Shown: piece after piece, positions 52,711-64,000 of the stretch | Numbering within the stretch: position 1 is the stretch's first letter | Layout: each line of letters opens with the position of its first letter | Source: Zopfochytrium polystomum | Taxonomy: Eukaryota > Chytridiomycota > Chytridiomycetes > Chytridiales > Chytridiaceae | Reading direction: 5' to 3' | Length of the DNA: 64,000 nt | NCBI GenBank assembly: GCA_025765615.1 | Contig: JAIVFJ010000029.1 | Coordinates: forward strand, 372,001 to 436,000 | Position numbers and translations under genes: made by a program | The notes under the pieces: model-generated | What the model saw: only the letters and a program-made list of their open reading frames with translations | Told to the model about the DNA's origin: nothing | Database searches by the model: none

Positions 52711-54931
52711 ATAATAATGCGGCTTTTGGAGCTGCAAAAAGAAAGGAATGAGAGCGGGTTAAGTGTGCGGCGAGAGGACGGAAGCTTGGGACATGAAAGA
52801 AAGGGGTTTTATCCTGCTTGTGATTTGTGTGCGCCCGAAAAAACAGAAAGAAAAAGCAATTGGGATTGAACTAATTCGGTGTCAAACGTTCAAACACTCG
52901 CGCATATGTGACAAGCAAACTCAAACCAGGCAAGCACGATCACACTTGCCCCGCCGCGCCGCTTCGGAAATTGAACTCGTGCTTCTTGCACGCTTTTTCA
53001 ATCTCGTACTTGCCGACTGTCTGCTCGTATTTGAAGCCCGTCTCCGTTAATATTTCGGCCGAGCGGATTTTGGGGGGGGGGGGGGGGCCACGAAGGGTGG
53101 GTTCCAGGAATTTTCAGGCGGCATATTAGCGGAATAAGAGTAGGGCTGAGTTAAACACGGAATCATGGGGGGGCGGAGAAGCGTTGCTCACCGCTTCCCC
53201 AGTCGATGAGCTCCGCCTTTGCGCCTTTGTACTGTGGTTTTGTCGCGCTTTTCACTTTTTTTTTCTTCTTTGAAATATCAATCGCTGCTCGCGCACGGGC
53301 TGAGCCAGAAGCCAGGCAGCCCAGCTGATTCCATCACGATTCGGCTTAAAGCGGGTCTGGGTATTGCCACCCGATGGGACTCGGCCGTCGCGGAACTGGA
53401 GTTCCGTGAACCGCTTTTTATATCGCCTTGCGAGACGGAAAAAATATTTGCACCCCAAATTCAGTGGCTTGTTTGCAGGGAGCTCCCCTTGCCCAAACCA
53501 AACGGCAGTAAGTAAATCCGGGTTCACCGAAGGTTCCAACAAATACCGGAATAATGTTGTGAAAACGGTGTGAGAAGCTGGGTAGGACGATGAACGACGG
53601 GTGGCGGAAGCACTGGCGCATGAGCGCAGAATCACCACAATTTATTGGATTTTCACAATGGCTTAAGGCAAAAAACAAGGAGTGGGCACGGCAAGGAAGA
53701 GATCAACAAATGTAAAGAATCAAAGCAGAACCGTGAATTCAGAGTCAGGGGCCCACCCAGTAGCGGAGCAAAACAAGCAGGGTTGAAGAGGGGTCGTGGA
53801 AGAATCACAGAGAGGCGAGCGACGGTGGCGTTTGCATTGAGCCGTCGCGACTCCGCCGCCGCTTTCGCCCGACGGCCTCCGCCGAGGGGGAGACGACCAG
53901 TCGGCGGTCTCGGCGTCGGCGCCAACAAATACGGGCGACGGGCCGGGGAACGTGCCAAAAATCGTCGTTCGACAAAGTGCCGCCGGCGGTGGGAGATGTG
54001 GTTTGGCGCGCTGATGAAACGCGTCACGCTGGTTACAATGTTTGGAGAACGATAAGACAGGCAATGCGCAAGGATTTTCAAGAATAGGAGGGTGAAGACG
54101 ACTTACACGACGTTTGGAGTCGCAACAACCGTGCTGTTTACATGGTTGTCGAAGAAGCCAAAAAGGAACCCGCCAGCACACGGACTCAAATGTAGCAGAG
54201 GCTGTGAGACACGAGTGGTGAGTGTGGCGAAGATGCTGAGGCGCGTCGCCCGCTGTGCCGATCCTGGAGAAGGCTTTCCAAGATTTTGGGAATATGGCAC
54301 GGTCTGTCTGGACAGCCCGACAACTCCGCCTTCGTCTCATTCTCCTGTCGATCCACGGCTCGTCGTGAAGTACTTCGTGGATTCTTATTTCATCACTCTG
54401 TATCGAATTTTTGCAACTCGATAGTAGTTGTTAACTTACTTGCGTCGCACTTCGACAGTTTGGTGAGCAGTTGCTTTGGAACTAAGTGGCGCAGTCGTGG
54501 CAGTACTATTTTATTTGTTGTTGCGGCTGCTGCTGTCTCCCTTGTTTCCTGAATGCACGCAGCGCAGGAGAGGAGCGGAAATTGAGAGTCGTCCTCGTGG
54601 TGTGAAATACCACGGTCAGCCTCCTAAATCGCGCCGAAATTATAAATCCTCGGTAAGGTGATTCCTGTTGGCAAATTTAACTCGCCCATTCTTTCCGGGA
54701 GGTACTTCAAAAAGCGGTAGGCCACTCCAGAACCAAGCTGAAAGTCGGTAAAGGGAGGCGGGCAGAGTGAGAATACTCAAGCAATCAAAAGTACAGCACA
54801 GGATACAAAAAAGGCACGCACATACATCAATTGTCCCGCATTGCCCAAAAACGCAAATAAAAAACAACCAACTCGACACTGTTGGCTCATCGCTTTGCCA
54901 GAATTACAGTAAGAAAAACGAAGGAAAAGAG
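52711..54931. other. Unresolved stretch with probable minus-strand exons
   Basis: Several minus-strand segments look coding but I could not join them: LSPCAGGFLFGFFDNHVNST (about 54150), SPNIVTSVTRFISAPNHISH (about 54020), and LGSGVAYRFLKYLPERMGEL followed by NLPTGITLPRIYNF (about 54640-54740). They may belong to one short membrane or mitochondrial protein gene with small introns. A G-run lies at about 53072-53088. No family recognised. Confidence 0.35.
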
Positions 54932-57197
54932 TTATGCAAAGATGGAGGGCTGACGATCTCTTCTTTGGGTCGTGACTTTCAAGCTGTGCGTGAAAGCCAA
55001 AAACCAAACGAGCGGGTCAGCGAACAAAGCAGTGGACGACGAGAGGACGACGCCAAAAATAAGCGAACGCTTACAGAATTTCCACTTGTGTCCGCAGTTT
55101 AGGCATGTCTGGTCACATAGGAAAAGGAGTGAAGAAGTGTGCGGCTCAGAAATGTGTCGATTCTCCGGGGGTTTTGAAAAAGTTGACTGGAGAGAAACAA
55201 AAATGTCGCTTACCACAAAAGTAGTCTGTGGAAAATCGAGGGAGCAATGAGTTAATAGACACAACGGATTGAGCAGGGCGAGGACAACAACAAAGGCATC
55301 ACTCTCAAAAAAAAAAAAATAAAATAAAATATACGCACCATCGGCTCGTCAGCGCTCCGCGTCTGTTTCTGATAGTATGTGCACTTTCTCTTGCCGCACT
55401 TGCCGCACCTGAATGCGTCTGTCTCCGACTCTTGGTTTCCAGCCGACACCGAGTAATGCATCGAGTGCTTCTGCGCTGCCTTGATCTTTTCCTTCATAGT
55501 GTCTGGTATGAGTTGCTTTTGGTTTTTGTGTGTGTTTTTTGGTACAAGGAGAGGAAGAACGAGGCTGTTCAGCAAACATCGAGGTGGATTGCAGTGAACG
55601 TTAAAAAAAGTCGAGTTCAACCTCTGGCTGCGCCGTCGCCACCTCTTTGGGCGTCATGGCACCGCTCAGGATGCGCTCCCGTAGCTCGACATTCGACTTG
55701 TCCTTGATGTTTGACCACAGGACGCGAAATTGAGCCTTGTAGTGATCGTTGACGCCATTGGTAGAACGGTACAGCGCTTCCTCCACTTGTGTCGCAACGT
55801 TCAGGATCGTTCTCGAGTCTTCAATTTGATCTTAGGTTAAACGCACAGCGTGCGAGGGAAACGATCATACAAAGCAAGGAAGAAAACGCAGAGAAAAACA
55901 AATACCGTTTTCAGACCCAAGGCCAATTGCCGAGTAAAACAGTTCTATCGTCTTATCGCGCGCCTTGTCGCCCACTGACCTCGCGCTGACCTTGTCGATC
56001 GCAAAAGTCCGCTCCTTCAGTGCTGGCGCCGGCGGAGCCGCTGGGGTGCTTGGCGAGCTTGTCGCCGGAGACATGGACGTTATCGAGTTTTGGCGCTCGA
56101 CTGTAACTTTTGGGGTGGCAGGGAAGGGAGAAAGGGTAACAACATGAAGTTTGAACGCAGAGTTCTAATGAAGATCCGCCAGTATCCAGGGTAAAGAAAA
56201 CCTACTTTTGGGCTTCGCGCTAGAGCCGTTCGACGAGACGCTGTTTGATCGCAGCGGAACGGCAACGGGCGAGGGTGCGGCACCCTTGCTTACGGCCTTT
56301 TTCCACTTCATGATCAGGTTCTTTGCCATCTCCTGGGTTTCCTCGGTAATCTTTTCGTTTTTCCTAAGCTCATTGAGGTACAAACCAATTTTGGTTGCCT
56401 TCAGCATTCGTTCGGTTCAACGACGGGGTCGGGGCAAATGGTGGGAGAATGACGGTTAGGCAAGCACGAGTTTTGAGTTATTGGGCTTCTCACCCGTAGA
56501 GATTCTGCGGTCGGATTCCATCCGTCAAATCGTTGGAGGACCGTGATGACCGACTTTTCCGACAAGTGAGGAGGGGGGGGTGACAAAGAGAAAGAAAGAA
56601 AGTACTGTTGTCAACATATGGCGATAAAAGACTTGGGACAATTCATTCAAACTACTAAGGTGAACAGTGACGCACAGACCGTTCCCCGTCAAATGAGAAG
56701 TGAGCCGCGAGAGGGTGGATGAGGAGGGAGGCAGGGGGGAGAGGACCAGGGCAGGCAGGTAATTCACTTGCACTGCCACTGGGAGTCGTCTTGGATCGCA
56801 CAGCGGGCAAACGGAGGATGGATGGATAAGGACTATCGCTCGATCGAATAGTAGGAGACTGGTTCGAGGCAACCGCATCCGGTAGCAGTTGATGTGGGGT
56901 TGGCAGGGCGAGCCACACGAACGGCAACCAGGTCTCAAGAGGATGCAGCGGGCGGCGGACTCTGTCGCGCTCAAAGCTGCCGTTGGCAAGTGCTGCATAC
57001 TCTGGGCTGGCTGCACAACTCTTCTCTGCGTCTCGTCTTCTCATGGCTCTCTTCCGTCCCGCTCCACTCGTCCGCCCTCTGATATTAACACTCACGTCCA
57101 CTCGGTCGTCCTTCAGCAACTTGTCGATCTCGCGACGCCACTCAACCACGTCCGAGTCCTTGATGTTGACCATGTCAGACACCTCTCTTTGTGGCAC
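54932..57197 (-). CDS. Transcription elongation factor TFIIS, with 12-nt micro-exon
   Basis: TFIIS stimulates transcript cleavage by stalled RNA polymerase II in the nucleus. Exons 57096-57197, 56494-56553, 56206-56398, 55906-56100, 55622-55830, 55339-55515, 55214-55225 (12 nt) and from 55108. The first seven sum to 316 codons in frame. Domains: N-terminal LW/TFS2N (VEWRREIDKLLKDDRVD, SVITVLQRFDGWNPTAESLR, ATKIGLYLNELRKNE), Ser/Pro linker, central domain (VGDKARDKTIELFYSAIGLG, VEEALYRSTNGVNDHYKAQF, RERILSGAMTPKEVATAQ), and zinc ribbon (CGKCGKRKCTYYQKQTRSAD, EPM, TTFV, TCLNCGHKWKFC). The acidic D-E in RSADEP is the catalytic hairpin. TTFV comes from the micro-exon. After WKFC the frame continues 47 codons, so another intron or a longer tail is possible. 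The first intron (542 bp) is unusually long. Confidence 0.88.
55214..55225 (-). other. 12-nt micro-exon of TFIIS
   Basis: On the minus strand, CCACAG precedes ACTACTTTTGTG and GTAAGCG follows. The exon encodes Thr-Thr-Phe-Val, the residues expected between DEPM and TCLNC in the TFIIS zinc ribbon. Both flanking junctions are phase 0. Confidence 0.8.
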
Positions 57198-57528
57198 GTG
57201 ACTAGTGAGAGAAATTTTTTTCGATTTGTGTCACGTGCCAACTGGTGTGAAAGATTGGAAGCGACGTTTCATTTATCCGTCTTCATCATTCACAAATCAC
57301 CGGAGCCGGTAAGTACTTTCTGGACTAATACTAGTCTTTCCTCGAAAACGAAGGACTATGGAGAAGAAAATGGACTGAAAGAAAAGAAGGAAACCAAAGC
57401 AACACTAACCTCCGTCATACTGCAACCGACGGAAAAGAAAGAACAAAAAAAAAGGAACGACTCTCGAAACAGGGCAGAATAAATGGCATGAACAAACAGC
57501 ACAACCCACGCCACGCGCAGAATCGCCT

Positions 57529-60500
57529 TCATGCCGCTTGGTCCACTGCAGGTGCTTCCACTGACGAGGACGGGGACGCCCTTTCCGTAGACACAGACGG
57601 CAAGGCGCCAGCCACGGTCGACGCCGACGATGCATCGTCGTACAGGTTCCAGCTGCTTATCCACTTCCTGTCGGCGTACGCCGACGCCGGGCCTTCCATG
57701 CCGAAGGCAAAGTCCGCAAAGTGCACAAACACGCCAATAACCGCGGCAGTCAGGCCCCAGAGCAGGAGCGTGTGCACAACGCGCGGGAGTTTCGAGCCGA
57801 TGTGGTCGGTCACATGGGCAAACAGGATGATGGCGAAGTAGAGGGCTGGGAAGTAGTGATGGATGCTGGTGGGCCGATGATAAAGAAAGGAAGCCGCGGA
57901 ATCGATATTAGCCCACCCCAGAGCAACTTGATTGCCAAAATCTGTACTTACTACATCACGCGCCCCATAATCCAGAAGGGGAAGTAGTGTAAGAACCATC
58001 CAAGGAACCCAACTTTGCTCGCAAAGTAAAAGTCATCAAAGGCCTCTAGAAACGACGATGGGGTAACGGTCAGCTCTGAAAGATTTGAGGACGAAATACT
58101 CAACGAGGAGAGATCCAGTCTTTGTACTTTCGCTGGTACCGTAAGAGGTAGATTGCGCCAATCACAAAGAAGACAATGATGCTCGCAGTCGAACCAAGCC
58201 AGACAATTGGGTGGCCCGTCAGGTAAAACTTGAGCTCGTGGTCACCCCAGCCGCACATGCGCAGTCCAACCAGCAGGAGCGGCCACTGGTATGGCACTGA
58301 AGTGAGAATGTCGGGCTCCTTGTCCTTGTCAGGAGTGAGCGCGTTGTTCGACGTCCACATTGCCACATTCAAATCCACAAAGTCTCTCCAAAAGTTTGGT
58401 CTGAAGTCAGCAGCCCCACCGGGAGGGACTAAAACAGTTGAGGTTGAAATTGGAGCAGTGAATAAACGCATCGGTCGTTTGATGGTTGAGTCACCCAAGG
58501 GAGAGGCGTTCTTTGGCCAGGGAGTGAAAGAAGCTTACGTTTTTCATTTCGGTGCTGCTCGACGTTCCAGATATTCGCAGGGTCTTTTGGGTCACCGTTC
58601 TTTTGACAAACAACCTCAATCTGCTTAAATCCCCATTCAGGCAGTGTCACACCGGTTGAGCGAAGCAGGCAGCCGGTAAAGACGTGTCGCAAGTTGAATC
58701 TCGTTGTGAGAGACTTAATCTGGCCCGTCTTATCGCCGTGAAGATCCTATTATTGTTAAGTCTCAATGATCAGCTCCAAACGTTTGCCAACTGGTATTGC
58801 TCACATCGATAACCTCTATCCGCCAATAATCATTAACATCGCCAAGAGTTTCATTACCGTATCCGCTGACTTCGTTTTGCAGTGAGGTGACTGGAGCACG
58901 AACATCGTGGCTGTGGAGATTTCGAGTCGTCTGCGAGTGAACTGAGGGTTCGTCAGAAACCAGCCTGGCCCACCCTGGTCCCAAAATTACCGAGGCGGAT
59001 TGTATCATTATGCTTGACAAATACGATATCCTCCGGAAAAGGTTCTTCCCGTGGTTTTCGAATCTCCCAATCGTTGTTGGTGTCTTTGTGGTGGTAGCAA
59101 GTCACTTGCTGTTGCTCAGACCCTGACGGGTATGTCTGAACATGGGAGTGAAGCAGTCCACCGCCGTGACCATTGTTTTTGATAGAGACGATCGATCCGT
59201 AGGCGGCATCTATTTTATGAACAAAGGCTGCATGAGACGAAGACTGCACAGGCGTAGCAACTGGCAAAGTGGGGGTACTCACAAAGTGGGTTTTCATGGA
59301 AGTTATTTCCGGCCAAGTTCGCTTGGAACAGTGAGCTCATTTGTGCGTCGCCCGTGCCAGACCGGTTCAGAATATGGAAATGGAGAGCGAAGCAGATGAC
59401 ATAAACGCCAACGGGAAGCATAATCAATAGGACTATTCGTGCGATCCAGTGGCGAAGGTAGACAATCTACGTTGATTGAAGGGTGCGGTCTTTGGTCAAA
59501 TATCAATGCTCCAAAGCAAAGCGCATGACCCACCCAAGGCATTTTGATATCGCCGAACATGACCCAAAGATCCTCGATTGTGTGCTATCGGAGGTGTTAA
59601 CAGTCGAAGATATGGGAACCACCGACGTACCAGGCCAACAAGGGCGATCGCAAACAAGCCCACCCACTTCACGCTGAAAATCGACATGTTCAGATTTGGA
59701 GGCCAGCCATGAAATTGACAAACCTAGCGACGCATCCGAGAGACAATCCTGTAAAAGCAAGCCACGCATACCATCTGAATGACAGAGGCCTGACATTTCA
59801 TTCCTTAGACAATTTCTTCATTCAAATGGAAATTGAACTTACTCTTTGACCTGGTAGTTCCTGAATTTGCAAAGGCAGTACGCAGTTAACGCCGTAAAGA
59901 ACAACAGCATTGAATCAAGGAGAATGAATCGGCTGATGGCAAGCAGCGCGATGTCTGATAGGTGAAACGTCAGTCTCCTTCGTCCGCGTTAGCCTCACTG
60001 GGAAAACAGGGAGCCGTACCGCACAAGGCCATAACCGCGAGGAATATGCTTGCACTGTGCGAAAGATGCAATTCCACGCCAGTATAGTAAGCGAGAGGGA
60101 CGATAGCCGCGCCAACGATGGCCGGGAATGTCCTGAACCCAGCATAGTTCAAATCTTCTGGATATTTGTGGCCAGACTCAAACTCAAACGTTCCGTTAAA
60201 GCCAATAAAGTGTCCTGCCAACCCCAGCAGCATTTTCCCGAGAGGAGGATGCACGTCAAAGTAGAAGGCGCGGGTGATATAGTAAGACGCAAATTTGCTA
60301 TAAGAAGCACAGTTAGTTTTTTGTTTCGCCACTACGATAATGTTCCAGTACCCGAAATGCGCCTCATCCCTTCGAAAGAAAAATCAGTCATCAAGTGTTT
60401 GGTAACCAACACACTCACCAAACCACGAAGTCAGCCCAGCCGATTTTGTACAATCGTGTCCACAGAGACAAGACCGTAAGCGTTACAGGAACCAGCCATA

Positions 60501-60858
60501 AGAAAGAGGACGTTGAGGAATCCTCGATGTCGGTTTGCTGGCTCCAAATATTAGATGTTCGTTGCCTTCGACGCGTTGTTCCCATCTTCTTCGACAACAC
60601 TTTCGTTAACGAACTAACCAGCTTCAGGTCGGCCGCAGCTTTGGCGAGCTTATCGTCCAAATCAACCTCTTCTTCTTGAATGCCCTCATTCTTTCGAGAT
60701 TTCGTGGGTTCCTCTTTGCGCGGTGAAGTCTCGGCGGCGACAGCGGCCGTCGCGTCAACTTTTTCTTTCGTGCCGTTGACGATCGCAGCGGTGTCAGGCT
60801 CCGGGGTGGCCGAACCCTTTTTCGGTTGCCGCTTTCGCAACCCTTGCTGATCCCCCAT
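57529..60858 (-). CDS. Protein O-mannosyltransferase, PMT2 type, with 18-nt micro-exon
   Basis: ER membrane GT39 enzyme that transfers mannose from dolichol-phosphate-mannose to Ser/Thr of secretory proteins. Start at 60858 ([11 protein letters not shown]); exon 1 60419-60858 has a charged cytosolic N terminus and the first transmembrane segment ([19 protein letters not shown]). Micro-exon 60352-60369, next exon from 60297: [40 protein letters not shown]. Further exons: [23 protein letters not shown]-domain motifs ([33 protein letters not shown]), KYKDWISPR and, at the C terminus, [38 protein letters not shown]. The DE dipeptide is the catalytic acidic motif of loop 1. Complete within the window; not all small introns between 57.9 and 60.0 kb were positioned. 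Confidence 0.9.
60352..60369 (-). other. 18-nt micro-exon of the PMT gene
   Basis: On the minus strand TTCGAAG precedes GGATGAGGCGCATTTCGG and GTACTGG follows. Joined to neighbours it restores W-DEAHF-G, the invariant loop-1 motif with the catalytic Asp-Glu. Phases fit: TG|G on the left and GG|C on the right. Confidence 0.8.
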
Positions 60859-61462
60859 TATCTCCTGGCTGGAAGAGTCGTTTAGATCAGGGTCTCCAGG
60901 AATGCATCTCGTGTCCCACGTCGAGTCTTCGCTGGACGGCGATCTCCTCCCAGTGCAGAACAGGCCAACCGACACCGCGCACTGGATGTGCCGGCTGGGA
61001 CCGACAAATACTCGCTCTCGCGAGCGAAACACACCTCTTCTCTGGTCGCGTTGCGAACTGGGGCTTTGATTGATCGGCAACAAGGAAGCCCTTGTTTTTA
61101 AATTTTTCCTTTATTTGTCCTGTCTGTCTCGGAGACATTCTGCGGCGTGCGGCGAGAGTGGGGTTCACTCGCGAATTACAATTCCCGTCACCTTTCGTTG
61201 TCACATACAGTCCGTTAAGCTGGAACTTCCACTCTGCTGTTCGTAATTCGGAAATACAGCCCAACCGCTGGTTCAACCAATAGGTCTGTGAGCTCAAGTG
61301 CAACATGCGACGACCGAAGATTCTCCAATATAAACTTTTGAGCTAGAGAATTGTCAACCGCGCAAAGGTCGGCTGGCTACCTCCCACGGCGTCCTCACTC
61401 ACCGATTCTTCGATACTCGAACGGGCTAAAATAGAAGAAAAAACAAACTGAACACAAATTTA
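60859..61462. other. Intergenic region between PAN2 3' end and PMT start
   Basis: About 0.6 kb. Minus- and plus-strand frames here show no recognisable family. It should contain the PMT promoter and the PAN2 terminator. Confidence 0.4.
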
Positions 61463-64000
61463 TTATTGAATTGGTCTTGCTGTCTGGGGAGGCCGGAAGT
61501 TGTACAAACGGCCTTCTTCGTAGAGTGCATCCAGTGCCTCATCAAATTTTCCAGATTCTTTCAACTCTACATACTTCTCGTATAGAAGCAACGCCTACAG
61601 TACGGAAGAGATAGCGTGAACTTCAGAAAAGAGGAGGGAGGGTGTCCGTACCGTCCGTGCGTCTTCAATACTGTCGTGAGAATCCTGCTGAACATCCATC
61701 CGCAAGAGGCTCCACGCTAGGAATCTCAGAGATAGTTTGCTAAATAACCAGTATTGTCAGCTTCCGTTGTTTCGACTGGAGGCAGTCATACCGTTGCCTC
61801 TCTTTCTTGAAGAAAATATCTACGGTGTCAATTATCTGCTCTGGAGGAACAATGATATCTTGAAGCGCTATCAGCCATCGATTCCCTTTACTAGTTATAT
61901 TAAGCTTACTTATTATCCGAAGATCCTTTTTCAGCCCATGGCCGACAAACTTGCATCCAAGATCAACCAACAATCGAAGTTTCTTGTATGCAACCTGATT
62001 CAATCCTTTCCAATAAGATGGCGAAAAACAATGGGCTGTACACTGAAAAAAAAAGTCACCTTCAATGGAACGAGGGGATAGCGAGAAGAGTGGGGATCTA
62101 AATCTCCGGCTGCGTTAAAAATGCGTATCAGTTTTGGTAGAAAGTTCCCTTGGAAAGAAACACACGCCTTTTATGCCAGAAAACTCGGTCAAGTAATCAA
62201 CGATGGGCTCTTGAATGCTAATGTAGTCGTCAATGAACGGAACCGCATGCAGCGGTCCTGGCTCTCCGCGTACAACGCTGACTCGAGCGAGAGCCTGACG
62301 AGATGGGCGAATTGTGAACTTTGTCCCATTGCTCCGCAGCTCGGTTTCTTCCTGATTATGCATGAACATGCCAATCAGTCAGTATAAAACATCATATTTG
62401 AGAGGTGCAGAGCTTACTTGGCTAAGAGCTACAAATTCTGAATCTATCGCGCAGAGAAAGCCGCCTTTATATTGCTCCGCTTCCTCGGTCGTCAACAGCT
62501 GGTACTTGAGAAGAAGATCGTTTCTCGTGCTTCAACAAGGAGGTAAATTTCAATCCGAATCAAACCCATGCTCCTCACTTGACGGTCGGGTTTCCCATCA
62601 ACAATGTCAGACTCTTGTCCGCATTAAAAGCATCGGGGGGAATGGAAAAACCATCTTTGACGTACTGCAAAATGGAGATGGTCTAGGTCCAAATGGTAAG
62701 CGGAACTCTGGTCCAGTAGGTTCTACGAGACCTTCCATTTCCGATTCTGCGTGGCTTCATCTACTGAAATTGGCTGAACCAAAAAGTCGTTGAACAGAAA
62801 CCATTCGTTTTCTTCTGGTACTGGAATGGAAGCAAGTGAATAAAGACAACTCGCGTTCGCCTTTCCCACCCAAAATGTGCGCGACCAGGTGAGGTGGAGT
62901 CTTGTCATCTTTTATTTCTGCCACACTTGCCTAACCCGCCAAGTTAGTTCAGTACGAAGGCCGGCATCATTGACAAAGCAAGCGCAACTCAACTCGCAGG
63001 CTATAACGCGTCACGTCAGCTTCATCGGAGAAATAACCATCCGGGAAAGGATCTATACGTTCTTCAACTGACAATTTTGATCCCTCAAAAATAATGGCAA
63101 TGCTTATGGCTGGTGAGAGATACTTATGCGAGGCAAGGAGCTCACTCACTGTAAGGGCGCGGTCCAGTCACCTTCAGTGAAAACACGGAAGGGTGGTTGA
63201 TATAAATGTTAGTTCCGAGCTGACAGTCAGACAAAGTACCGTCACTGGAATCCTCGCCATTTTGAACGTTTACGGATAGGACATTTGGAGCTTCTCGGAG
63301 TGATCGCTTCTGAACCATCGGTTGATAGCGTGAACAGTTGTTGCACCAGACACGTGAATTATATTCACGGTCTAGGCTTCCCAGTAGCCGTTCAGAAAAC
63401 TTCGATTCCTGATCTTTGTTCTGACAGAACTTTTAGTTTTGCTTAAAGCGGGAAATTGAAGATTACTTTTGACCGAGGGACGTCTAAAACAAACGGAAAG
63501 GTGTCTCTCGTTTCCTGGCTTTTGCACTGGCATGTATTCAAAGTTCGGATTTGGACAGCAAAGAGCTTCTGAAAGTTTGCAGCTCCATCCTCTGCTTCGA
63601 CAAGTGTAGTTTCTTGATTGATCTGCTCAAGAATGAACCGATGAAAGTTCTGAATCAACGTTGAGTAGGACAGAGTGGTACTAGATGATAACCCTCCAGT
63701 TCTTCCGCCCCCGACGACAGGTTCGAACAGACCAAGAGCAGCCGCTTGTGGAATTGAGCTGAAAACGCTGAGCAAATTCGTCGCTTGGCAGTTGGCACCG
63801 GAGGACGACTCAAGCATCTGAAACAGAAATCCGAGCTCGCAAGTGATGCATGCTGATCTTGAGCATGTCGACACGACGTGGGCGAAAACGACTTCGCGGA
63901 TGGCTTGGTTGAAAAATAGGACCTGCAGCATTGCGTTGCAGTAAGAATTGGCAATGTGCGTTTCAAGTCCTCCGTAATGCGTCTTATTGTAAAATCCAAA
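61463..64000 (-). CDS. PAN2: PAN2 poly(A)-nuclease catalytic subunit, 5' part outside window
   Basis: Catalytic subunit of the PAN2-PAN3 deadenylase, which trims mRNA poly(A) tails. The stop is at 61463-61465 after [10 protein letters not shown]. From N to C (right to left): inactive ubiquitin-hydrolase-like domain ([50 protein letters not shown]), connector, then the DEDD exonuclease domain: [10 protein letters not shown] (first D and E), [63 protein letters not shown], and [15 protein letters not shown] (H and last D). The acidic active-site residues and His are therefore all present. Several 50-110 bp introns interrupt it. The N-terminal WD40 region is beyond the right edge. Confidence 0.88.

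Noticed and set aside
56889..57482. 197-codon plus-strand frame
   Set aside because: Lies over the TFIIS first exon and its 542-bp intron, no family resemblance; probably a shadow.
1..64000. tRNA, rRNA or other structured RNA genes
   Set aside because: No B-box-like or rRNA-like sequence was recognised by eye on either strand; a covariance-model scan would be needed to exclude them.

Overview
This window comes from a eukaryotic nuclear genome, almost certainly a fungus. The evidence is Zn2Cys6 transcription factors, a protein O-mannosyltransferase of the fungal PMT2 type, a laccase-like multicopper oxidase and a secreted M28E aminopeptidase. Nearly every gene carries many very short introns (about 40-110 bp; several are 42-60 bp). 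The intron density argues against a Saccharomyces-type yeast. I cannot place the species; a zoosporic or filamentous fungus would fit.

Layout. (1) 1-2.3 kb, minus: the 5' part of a PRP5/DDX46-like spliceosomal DEAD-box helicase, cut by the left edge. (2) 4.1-8.2 kb, plus: a low-complexity dispersed repeat followed directly by Zn2Cys6 factor TF1. (3) 9.3-19.2 kb, minus: RIC1-like Golgi Rab-GEF subunit, a small membrane ORF, an ABC-class predicted ATPase with an RGG-rich N terminus, and a secreted M28E leucine aminopeptidase. (4) 21-31.3 kb: an array of the same dispersed repeat, interrupted by two Ty3/Gypsy chromovirus retrotransposons on the minus strand, each with a perfect 5-bp target duplication. 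The second (5305 bp) has seemingly identical 353-bp LTRs and intact gag and pol; the first (3146 bp) is an internally deleted relative. (5) 31.5-40 kb, plus: paralogues TF2 and TF3, a degenerate TF fragment and a truncated TF4. (6) 40.5-42.9 kb, plus: a 792-residue orphan protein. (7) 43.5-64 kb, nearly all minus: multicopper oxidase, TMEM70-like mitochondrial protein, SelO pseudokinase, TFIIS, PMT2-type mannosyltransferase and the C-terminal part of PAN2, cut by the right edge.

How the parts relate. The conserved cellular genes are unrelated and lie almost entirely on the minus strand. All TF copies are on the plus strand and are associated with the dispersed repeat, which suggests local spread of a repeat-plus-TF segment. 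The most striking signals are: a heat-shock-element array with a TATA box in the retrotransposon LTR; an exact 11-nt self-complementarity between its predicted mRNA 5' end and its primer-binding site (Tf1-like self-priming); micro-exons of 12 nt (TFIIS) and 18 nt (PMT, encoding the catalytic Asp-Glu); and a C-terminal motif shared by all four TF copies.

Exon borders were read by eye from GT/AG signals and protein-family conservation. No alignment or search was run.
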